Below, piece after piece: positions 44,522 through 50,289 of a stretch of 50,289 nt of DNA. The number at the start of each line of letters is the position of its first letter. Position 1 is the stretch's first letter. Under the pieces are notes generated by a model. It saw only the letters and a program-made list of their open reading frames with translations, did not search any database and was not told where the DNA came from. The position numbers were made by a program, and so were the translations under genes. This DNA is from Sphingobium sp. (GTDB lineage: Bacteria; Pseudomonadota; Alphaproteobacteria; Sphingomonadales; Sphingomonadaceae), in contig JALCRK010000024.1 of assembly GCA_022652485.1 (NCBI GenBank), positions 1 to 50,289 on the forward strand. Direction: 5' to 3'.

Positions 44522-45945
44522 CCACAGCGCCGCTCCCCCTGGTGGTCGACCTCGACGATACGCTGGTGCGTACGGACACGCTGGTGGAAAGCGCGGTGCT
44601 GCTCGCGACGCGCGCACCGCGGAAGTTCGCGGCGCAACTGCCCCACCTGTTTGACGGCCGGGCCGCCTTCAAGAGCGCGCTCGCCGATGCGGCGAAGCTC
44701 GATTGCACCACCCTGCCCTACAACAAGGACATCATCGCCTTCCTGGAGAAGCGCAAGGCAGCGGGCGGCGCGGTGTGGCTGGTGACGGCAGCGGACGCCC
44801 GCATCGCGCATGGCGTCGCCGATCATCTAAAGCTGTTCAACGGCGTGATCGCGAGCGATAGCGCGCATAATCTCAAGGGCAAGAACAAGGCGGCAGCGCT
44901 CGCCGAGCGCTTCCCCCAGGGCTTCGATTATATCGGCGATGCGCCTGCCGACATCGCTGTATGGGAGAAGGCCAGCAGCGCCTATGTCGCGGGCTGCTCC
45001 TCCGCCGCCAGCCGGGCGCTGAAAGCGCGGGGGATCACACCGGCACAGCGCTTCGCGCCGCTTCCTATGCGCGCACGGGACTGGGTGAAGGCGCTGCGCC
45101 TGCATCAATGGTCGAAAAACCTGATGCTGTTCGTGCCGCTGATTTTGGGACAGGCGTTCCGCGATCCCGCGACCGTGCTGGCAGTACTGGCCGGGTTCCT
45201 GTGCTTCGGGCTGGTTGCATCAGCGACCTATCTCTTTAACGACATGAACGATCTGGCGGCCGACCGCGGCCATTTCGGCAAGCGCCACCGCGCCATCGCA
45301 TCGGGCAAGCTGCCTTTGATGAAGGGCGTTGCCATCGGCGCGGCAATGCTGATCGCGGGTGTGGCGGGGGCTGCCCTGCTCAACCCCGCGTTCCTGCTGG
45401 TGCTGCTCTGCTATCTGGCCCTTACCATCAGCTATTCCCTGTGGCTCAAGACACAGCCACTTCTGGACGTGATGGTGATCGGCGGTCTCTTTACGCTCCG
45501 CGTACAGGCCGGGGTGGCGCTGGCAAACCAGCCGCAATCGCTCTGGCTGACCTCGTTCGCGCTCATCCTGTTCAGCTCGCTCGCGCTGGCGAAGCGCCAT
45601 GCAGAGCTGATCCGCGCCATCGCCGATAACCGCCCCGTGGTAGGGCGCGGCTATCTTGCCTCCGATACGCCGCTCACGGTATCACTCGGCATCGCGCTTG
45701 CCGCCATGTCGGTGATCGTCATGCTCTTTTACATGCAGTTCGACGTGGCGGGAAAAGCACTGTATTTCCACCCGCGGCGGTTGTTTTTCGTGCCGCTGGT
45801 GCTGGGCTCGTGGCTCATACGCATCTGGGTAAAGGCCCATCGCGGCGAATTGCATGACGACCCCGTGGTGTTCGCGTTGAAAGACGATGTAAGTATCCTG
45901 CATGGCGGGGCCGTGGCGCTATGCTGGCTGGCGGCAACATCATGA
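44518..45945 (+). CDS. HAD phosphatase-UbiA prenyltransferase fusion, DPPR-synthase-like
   Basis: A 475-residue fusion. Residues 1-180 form a HAD-like domain: VVDLDDTLVRTD (D11, D13) and YIGDAPADIAVW. Residues about 185-475 form a UbiA membrane prenyltransferase with two aspartate motifs, NDMNDLAADRGHFGKRHR (241-258) and YSLWLK-x5-D (306-317). The D-x3-D-x3-KR pattern is that of mycobacterial decaprenyl-phosphate phosphoribosyltransferase (Rv3806c/UbiA). That enzyme joins PRPP to polyprenyl phosphate; the phosphoribose product is then dephosphorylated. Here the HAD domain could be that phosphatase, giving polyprenyl-phosphate ribose in one protein. The start overlaps the upstream membrane protein (ATGA). 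No DprE1/DprE2-type epimerising pair is visible. Confidence 0.85.
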   Translation: MTTAPLPLVVDLDDTLVRTDTLVESAVLLATRAPRKFAAQLPHLFDGRAAFKSALADAAKLDCTTLPYNKDIIAFLEKRKAAGGAVWLVTAADARIAHGVADHLKLFNGVIASDSAHNLKGKNKAAALAERFPQGFDYIGDAPADIAVWEKASSAYVAGCSSAASRALKARGITPAQRFAPLPMRARDWVKALRLHQWSKNLMLFVPLILGQAFRDPATVLAVLAGFLCFGLVASATYLFNDMNDLAADRGHFGKRHRAIASGKLPLMKGVAIGAAMLIAGVAGAALLNPAFLLVLLCYLALTISYSLWLKTQPLLDVMVIGGLFTLRVQAGVALANQPQSLWLTSFALILFSSLALAKRHAELIRAIADNRPVVGRGYLASDTPLTVSLGIALAAMSVIVMLFYMQFDVAGKALYFHPRRLFFVPLVLGSWLIRIWVKAHRGELHDDPVVFALKDDVSILHGGAVALCWLAATS

Positions 45946-45964
45946 AATATAAAGGGAGTGCAGT

Positions 45965-46744
45965 ATGCCGATAGCGGCCAAGATCAGCGAGAAGGTGCGT
46001 GACGTTGCGGTGGCGCTGCTACCTGTCTCGACGCGCGACTGGATTCGCGCGCAGCAGCGACGTCTGGGCTTGCAGGCCGTGCCCGTGGGCAGCGTCACCT
46101 TCGGCAGCCTCGACCGCCTCGATCCGATCAGCGCGATCTTCGGCAAGGACCGTGATCTCCTCACCATCGAGCGTTATTATATCGAGCAATTTCTGGGCGA
46201 ACATGCGGCTGACGTCAAAGGCCGCACGCTGGAGATGGGCGACCCCGCCTACACCATCAAGTTCGGCGGCGATCGCGTGACCCAGCCCGATGTGCTGAAT
46301 TATGTCGAGGGCAATCCCAAGGCGACGATCGTAGCGGACCTCACCGACGCGCCGCACATCCCGGACAACAGCTTCGACTGTATCATCATCACCCAGACGT
46401 TGCAGATGATCTACGAGATCGAGAAGTGCGTGCGCGAGTTGCGCCGTATTCTCAAGCCCGGCGGGGTGGTGCTTGCCACCTCGCACGGCATGTCACGCGT
46501 GGCCCGGCGCGAGGGCGTCGACGACTGGGGCGAATATTGGCACTTCACCTCGCAATCGAAGCGCCGCCTGTTCGGCGACGTGTTCGGCCGCGAGAATGTA
46601 AACGTGCAGACCTACGGCAATGTGCTCTCCTGCATTGCCAACCTGCATGGGCTGGGCGCGGGTGAAATCCGCCCTGAACAGATCGACTATAACGACCCCA
46701 ATTATGAGCTGATTGTCTGCGCGCGGGCGGTGAAGAAGGGTTAA
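45965..46744 (+). CDS. SAM-dependent methyltransferase
   Basis: A 259-residue class I methyltransferase. Motif I reads LEMGDPAYT, not the usual ExGxGxG; the SAM-binding acidic loop (VADLTDAPHIPDNSFDCIII) and post-motif LRRILKPGGVVLATSH are typical of class I enzymes. It presumably methylates a sugar of the glycan. It is the last gene of the operon, starting 19 bases after the HAD-UbiA stop codon, and stops 4 bases before the convergent lyase-like gene. Target unknown. Confidence 0.82.
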   Translation: MPIAAKISEKVRDVAVALLPVSTRDWIRAQQRRLGLQAVPVGSVTFGSLDRLDPISAIFGKDRDLLTIERYYIEQFLGEHAADVKGRTLEMGDPAYTIKFGGDRVTQPDVLNYVEGNPKATIVADLTDAPHIPDNSFDCIIITQTLQMIYEIEKCVRELRRILKPGGVVLATSHGMSRVARREGVDDWGEYWHFTSQSKRRLFGDVFGRENVNVQTYGNVLSCIANLHGLGAGEIRPEQIDYNDPNYELIVCARAVKKG

Positions 46745-46748
46745 GCCC

Positions 46749-47273
46749 TCATACCAGAATGTTGCGGGTATAGACCTCGCTCACCTCGCACAGTGGGGCG
46801 CCGTCGCCAGCATGCACCAGCGCATGATGACGCAGCAGTGCGGCAGGCGGAGGTCCACCCACGCCATCCCACAGCCGCACCGCCCCCAGCGTCTCCCGCC
46901 TTGGCTCCAGCGGAGCAATGACGGCGCCAAACGGCGTCCTGCCATCCGCCAGCTGGCTCGCCATGCCGCTGTCCAGCCGCGCGGGAACATACCAGTTCTC
47001 GGCGACGGAAAGCACTCTGCCTCCGCTCGCCAGCCAGACGCGCCGATATCGCACCGCACGCCAGTCCTCCACGCCGAGCCGCCGCATGATGGCGGCATCG
47101 GCCTTAGAAGCGACCAGCGCCCGGACATGCGCGCCAAGCTGCACGCCTCCGCTGCCGTGATGCTCCGCCATCCAGGCTTCCAGCGTCCGGGTTGCGCTGC
47201 CGCTGGCGCGCAGGCGGGCGTCGAAACGGTCGAGCGCGGTCCTCAGAGGGGAAGGCAGGGGTGCATCCGGCAT
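46749..47273 (-). CDS. Chorismate lyase-like (UbiC fold) protein
   Basis: A 174-residue protein with the UbiC pattern: YRRVWLASGGRVLSVAENWYVPARL, TPFGAVIAPLEPRRE and the closing PLCEVSEVYTRNIL. Compared by eye with E. coli chorismate pyruvate-lyase ([20 protein letters not shown] ... TPLGRYLF ... PLLLTELFLP), the conserved Arg and the C-terminal Glu are both kept. It would convert chorismate to 4-hydroxybenzoate and pyruvate, or act on a related compound. I start it at MPDAPLPS with AAGG 8 bases upstream. Its neighbour is a glycan operon, so it is either a housekeeping ubiquinone gene or aromatic-group supply. Confidence 0.6.
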   Translation of the reverse strand: MPDAPLPSPLRTALDRFDARLRASGSATRTLEAWMAEHHGSGGVQLGAHVRALVASKADAAIMRRLGVEDWRAVRYRRVWLASGGRVLSVAENWYVPARLDSGMASQLADGRTPFGAVIAPLEPRRETLGAVRLWDGVGGPPPAALLRHHALVHAGDGAPLCEVSEVYTRNILV

Positions 47274-47669
47274 GGCGCCCGCCTTAGGGTTCAATCCGCG
47301 CGAGGACAAGGCACGCGATCATGGCACGCGCATGTTAACGGGAACACCCGCGCCATTTCTCGCTGGACAGGCCTGATAGGAACATAGTATGAACATCCGG
47401 GGAATATGTCCTGGATGCGAGCTGATAGAATCTTGTTATGATAGAACAAATTCCTCCAAAATGGAACGACTTGGCGCCGGACGCACGTAAAAACTCCGGT
47501 TATTTCCGTATTTTCGGCCTCTTATTGGCGGATATGGGGGCGAGTACCTTAAGGAAAGGCCGGATATTCGCTCCGTTTCGGACCACGCAATTCGCGCGGG
47601 CCATCGTCATTTCGTCATAAAGGGCACAGAATCGGACCACACGGCATCATCATTATCTGGGGGTTGACG
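47274..47669. other. Intergenic region without a clear gene
   Basis: 396 bases between the divergent lyase-like and regulator genes. A 24-bp imperfect inverted repeat, CATCCGGGGAATATGTCCTGGATG (47394-47417; nine of twelve pairs), is a possible operator. A 60-codon frame at 47438-47620 has no ribosome-binding site or recognised domain. The region is less GC-rich than its flanks and should contain promoters for both genes. Confidence 0.45.
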
Positions 47670-48776
47670 ATGAATATGGGGGGCGGATTTCTTCATGACG
47701 GGACGGGGTTGCAACTCAGGCCCGACCGTGCCGACATCCCTTCGGCGCGCGCTGCATCGGCCTCTTCGCGTGACGGCGAATGGGCGCAATCCTTCGCGCA
47801 GACAACGCAGGTCTCCGTATTGTTATGTTATGGGAATGCCTCCGCCCCTGAGTCTCTCGCGGCGCTGGTGCGCGCCGCAGGGCATCGGGTGCTGGATATG
47901 CTGCCGGTCGATGCGGCGGCGGACCATCTCTCCCGGCTGATCACGCTGGATGCCGCGATAGTGCGCTGCTCCGGCGAGGAGCCCGGGCTGGAGGCTTTGC
48001 TCGCCCGGCTGGATGCAATGGCGGCGGAGCAAGATATCGCCCTGCTGGTAATCACCGGCCTTGCCGGGCTGGACCGGGTCGACCGCCTGATCCAGAGCCG
48101 CACCACCCTGCTGTTGTGCGACCCGGAGCCGACGGACATAACGGCCGCGCTCGCCTCTCTTTCTTGGCCGCTACGCCGCGAAGGCCAGCTGCACGACATC
48201 GGCCGGGAGCAGGAGCTTTCCCCGTTCGATCGACTCAGCGACCAGCTGCTGCGCCTCAACCGAATGGTCGAGACCCTCGTGCAGGACAAAACAGCGGAAC
48301 GTGACTCCGGACATCGGGTCGTCCCGATGGATGCTCCGGTGCGGTCTCCGGGACGCTCCTACACGCCGCCGCCCCGGGCATCCGAAACCGCGTCCCATCA
48401 TGGCGTCCGCGCGCATCAAGTGCGGGCAGTTCTTAAGGCCAGGCGCCTGCGCGACACGATCCTCGCGCCCGATCTGTTCGCCGATCCGGCCTGGGATATT
48501 TTGCTCGATCTGCTGGCGGCGCGCCTGGAAAACAGCCGCGTTTCAGTTTCGAGCCTGTGCATAGCGGCCTCGGTGCCTCCGACAACCGCCCTGCGCTGGA
48601 TCAGGCAACTCACCGACCGCGGCCTGCTCGACCGGCAGGCCGACCCCAAGGACGGGCGCCGCATCTACATCACGCTGTCGGAAGCGGGGATGGAGGCGAT
48701 ACTCCGCTGGTTCGAGGAAAGCCGCACGCATCTGCACACCGCATCGAAACCTTCCGAAAGCCCCGGCCCGGAGTGA
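47670..48776 (+). CDS. MarR-type winged-helix regulator with receiver-like N-terminus
   Basis: About 368 residues. Residues about 45-165 look like a response-regulator receiver domain (VSVLLCYGNASAPESLAALVRAAGH ... ALLVITGLAG ... RTTLLLCDPE). At the phosphoacceptor position (LDAAIVRCSG) the Asp is replaced, so phosphorylation is unlikely. The C-terminal winged helix is of MarR type: SSLCIAASVPPTTALRWIRQL with the wing in DRQADPKDGRRIYITLSEAG. It is likely a pseudo-receiver DNA-binding regulator responding by protein contact or ligand. The start is the ATG with GGGGG 6 bases upstream (ATG at 47676 is possible). It may control surface or polysaccharide genes nearby; targets not visible. Confidence 0.78.
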   Translation: MNMGGGFLHDGTGLQLRPDRADIPSARAASASSRDGEWAQSFAQTTQVSVLLCYGNASAPESLAALVRAAGHRVLDMLPVDAAADHLSRLITLDAAIVRCSGEEPGLEALLARLDAMAAEQDIALLVITGLAGLDRVDRLIQSRTTLLLCDPEPTDITAALASLSWPLRREGQLHDIGREQELSPFDRLSDQLLRLNRMVETLVQDKTAERDSGHRVVPMDAPVRSPGRSYTPPPRASETASHHGVRAHQVRAVLKARRLRDTILAPDLFADPAWDILLDLLAARLENSRVSVSSLCIAASVPPTTALRWIRQLTDRGLLDRQADPKDGRRIYITLSEAGMEAILRWFEESRTHLHTASKPSESPGPE

Positions 48777-48857
48777 TTTACCCGCAGTGGCGCAAAACGA
48801 CTTGACCGCCCGGCGCTTTGCCCTAGATAGCTGCGCCTCCACCTGCTTTGCGGGCAA

Positions 48858-48933
48858 GGGCGATTAGCTCAGTTGGTAGAGCGTCTCGTTTACACCGAGA
48901 ATGTCGGCGGTTCGAGCCCGTCATCGCCCACCA
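48858..48933 (+). tRNA. tRNA-Val (anticodon TAC) with encoded CCA
   Basis: A complete cloverleaf. The acceptor stem GGGCGAT pairs with ATCGCCC; the D-arm contains AGCTCAGTTGGTAGAGC; the anticodon stem TCTCG/CGAGA holds loop TTTACAC with anticodon TAC; the T-arm is GGCGGTTCGAGCCCGTC. The discriminator A and an encoded CCA follow. The gene borders a stretch of mobile-element debris and is a plausible integration site. Confidence 0.95.
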
Positions 48934-49106
48934 CAAAACCCGCGGAAAAACGCCATTTTTGGGATATGAAGTATGTCTGCGGGTCGGGCGCTGCTGATCT
49001 GTGTATACGCCGTATATACAGAGATGTCGTTGCAAGGTGAGTATGAAAGCAGGTCCACCAACATCGGATGAATACCTCTACAGTCGATGAAAATATGCCG
49101 CGACAT

Positions 49107-49390
49107 TCAATTTTGGTCCAAATTGAGCGCGTTAACCGATGCTCGTATATTGGCAAAAAGATGCCACCCTGTCTCCGCGCCCAAGAACTCGTCAAAGTCG
49201 TCCTTGGTCAACAATGCATAAGGGAATCGGCTTCCCTCAGCGAGCCGCTCTGCCGCTTCCTTCTTTGCTGCCACCACTGGATCATCCGACTTCCATGCCG
49301 ATTTCACTTCGACCAAATGAGTTGATCCATCCTCGCGCAGGATGAGGAAGTCGGGATAATAGTTGCATACGGCTTGAACCGCCCTGGGAT
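49107..49390 (-). pseudogene. PD-(D/E)xK nuclease C-terminal fragment, cut by IS3 element
   Basis: The open frame reads NYYPDFLILREDGSTHLVEV and KSAWKS, then a helical tail. YPDF and VEVK are the Asp and Glu-x-Lys of a PD-(D/E)xK nuclease fold, as seen in TnsA-like, type III restriction or similar endonucleases; the family cannot be fixed from this fragment. The N-terminal part is missing: upstream the frame runs into the left end of the IS3-like element, at about base 49390. The junction is placed by the IS sequence, not by a known native end. The product is a relic of a defence or mobile-element gene. Confidence 0.6.
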
Positions 49391-49427
49391 TGCCGGAGGC
49401 TCCAACTCTTGAGTAGATGGAGCCGTT

Positions 49428-49753
49428 ATGAGCAAGACAACGAACAAGTTTTCACCGGAGGTTCGGCAACGAGCAATCCGTATGGTGTTGGATCACGAGC
49501 GGGATTATCCGTCGCGGTGGGCAACGGTGGTATCGATTGCCGAGATGATTGGCTGTTCACCGCCAGCGCTACTGAGTGAGTAAAGAAGACCGAGGTCGAT
49601 AGCGGCAAGCGTGCTGGTGTTTCGACCGAGATGGCAGACAGGCTCAAGGCGCTGGAACGGGAGAACCGGGAGCTGCGACAGGCCAATGAGATATTGCGCA
49701 AGGCGTCGGCATATTTTGCCCAGGCGGAGCTCGACCGCCCATTTCGCAAATGA
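49428..49753 (+). pseudogene. IS3-family transposase orfA, frameshifted
   Basis: Begins [20 protein letters not shown] and carries the orfA helix-turn-helix ([14 protein letters not shown]). The stop TAA follows GAG, where intact relatives read a few more residues ([11 protein letters not shown]). The missing part can be explained by a four-base loss at 49580-49583; the rest reads on in another frame as [20 protein letters not shown], and then the leucine-zipper-like [20 protein letters not shown], to the end. The frame finishes AELDRPFRK with TGA overlapping the orfB ATG, as is usual. Family identity is from remembered sequence. Confidence 0.65.
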
Positions 49754-50169
49754 TCGCGTTTATCGATGATAACCGTGCTTCTCATGGGGTTGAGCCGATC
49801 TGCAGGGTTCTGCCAATCGCCCCATCCACGTATCATGAGCGTGTGGCACAGCGCCGCGATCCATCGCGGCTGTCCGCCCGCGCGCAGCGCGATCAGATGC
49901 TCACGCCGGAGATTGTGCGGGTCTTTGCCGAGAACTTTGCGGTGTACGGCATCCGCAAGGTGTGGCGGCAGATATGTCGCGAAGGCTATGACATCGCGCG
50001 TTGCACGGTGGAACGGTTGATGCGTGATCTGGACATGGTTGGCGTGATCCGGGGGAAGCCTGTGCGGACCACGATCAGCGACAAGGCTGCGCCGTGTCCG
50101 CTCGATCACGTCAACCGCTAGTTTTATGCGCCCGCGCCCAATAGCTATGGGTGTCAGACTTTACCTATG
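49750..50169 (+). pseudogene. IS3-family transposase orfB, truncated by stop and frameshift
   Basis: The start ATG overlaps the orfA stop. [20 protein letters not shown] and APSTYHERVAQRRD are the orfB N-terminus, with the HTH_21-like region ENFAVYGIRKVWRQICREGY. After PLDHVNR there is a TAG where relatives have Gln, then FYAPAPN and a one-base loss before WVSDFTY, the start of the catalytic rve core. The catalytic Asp lies just at the end, SDFTY, where homology stops at a GTGCGCC sequence. The gene is non-functional. Confidence 0.65.
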
Positions 50170-50289
50170 GTGCGCCTCGTCCCGGGTCGTCCGGGGGAGC
50201 GTATGACTGGAATGCTTAGGAGAAAGGAGTAGAAAGAAGAATGCCTTGCCCTCTGCTGTGAGGGGGCATGAGCCCAAGCGGCGGTGACC
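50170..50289 (+). mobile_element. Possible 5' end of a group II intron in orfB
   Basis: Transposase homology stops inside a codon: TTT-ACC-TAT-G, where relatives continue with TG. The next bases are GTGCGCC, which matches the GUGYG 5' end consensus of bacterial group II introns. A G/C-rich hairpin follows (CGTCCCGG, GTCGT, CCGGGGG). Only 120 bases are visible, so the ribozyme and any reverse-transcriptase frame lie beyond the window. It remains a candidate. Confidence 0.45.

Larger units (their letters stand above)
49391..50169 (+). mobile_element. Decayed IS3-family insertion sequence
   Basis: The element begins about TGCCGGAGGC, before orfA, and runs up to the point where orfB homology ends (50169). 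Both frames are damaged: orfA has a stop after 51 codons and a shift, orfB a stop and a one-base shift. The right end is not in the window. The left end is inferred, not proved by a matching inverted repeat. Confidence 0.7.

Noticed and set aside
47438..47620. 60-codon frame in the intergenic region
   Set aside because: No ribosome-binding site, no recognised domain, and one of several random short frames.
1..50289. CRISPR arrays and riboswitches
   Set aside because: No regularly spaced direct repeats and no recognisable riboswitch core were seen by eye.

Overview
The window looks like chromosomal DNA of a sphingomonad (Sphingomonadaceae, Alphaproteobacteria). This is inferred from the GC-rich coding sequence, two large TonB-dependent receptors inside catabolic clusters, the types of insertion sequence, and a polyprenyl-linked glycan locus. 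No marker gene fixes the genus.

Region 1 (about 1-17.0 kb) is an accessory catabolic island whose base composition is visibly less GC-rich than the rest. It opens with the 3' end of an IS630-family element that has cut off the C-terminus of an amidohydrolase. Then come an SDR, a TonB-dependent receptor, a JmjC/cupin protein, a GMC oxidoreductase, a xylose-isomerase-like TIM barrel, an epoxide hydrolase, an NTF2-fold protein, a Rieske dioxygenase (alpha and beta), a flavin-dependent luciferase-like monooxygenase, a class II aldolase and a second TonB-dependent receptor. The set reads as uptake of a bulky hydrophobic or oxygenated compound followed by oxidation, epoxide opening and C-C cleavage. 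The substrate cannot be named from sequence.

Region 2 (17.3-23.4 kb) is a small redox/electrophile-response group: a glutathione S-transferase, a PNPOx-reductase-ferredoxin fusion and an alpha/beta hydrolase in one operon; a convergent LysR regulator; then an AhpD-like protein and an NTF2-fold (DUF1348-like) protein. The GST operon and the AhpD-like gene share a 53-nt ungapped promoter block (36/53 identical), which suggests one LysR regulon.

Region 3 (23.4-46.7 kb) is a surface-glycan locus. It has a GH30-like lipoprotein, a GT2, a fusion of UDP-glucuronate decarboxylase with an FAD oxidoreductase, two or three polytopic GT-C or unknown membrane proteins, a Wzx-type flippase, a nucleotide-sugar dehydrogenase, two GT4 enzymes, two further epimerases, a GMC oxidoreductase with a four-cysteine motif, a sulfotransferase, a HAD-UbiA fusion resembling polyprenyl-phosphate phosphoribosyltransferase, and a methyltransferase. 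Tight ATGA/GTGA overlaps show two long plus-strand operons (30.9-37.6 and 39.3-46.7 kb) and two minus-strand ones.

Region 4 (46.7-50.3 kb) holds a chorismate-lyase-like gene, a winged-helix regulator with a degenerate receiver-like domain, and a tRNA-Val. Beyond the tRNA the sequence becomes mobile-element debris: a truncated PD-(D/E)xK nuclease, a decayed IS3-family element, and what looks like the 5' end of a group II intron inserted in the IS3 transposase gene.
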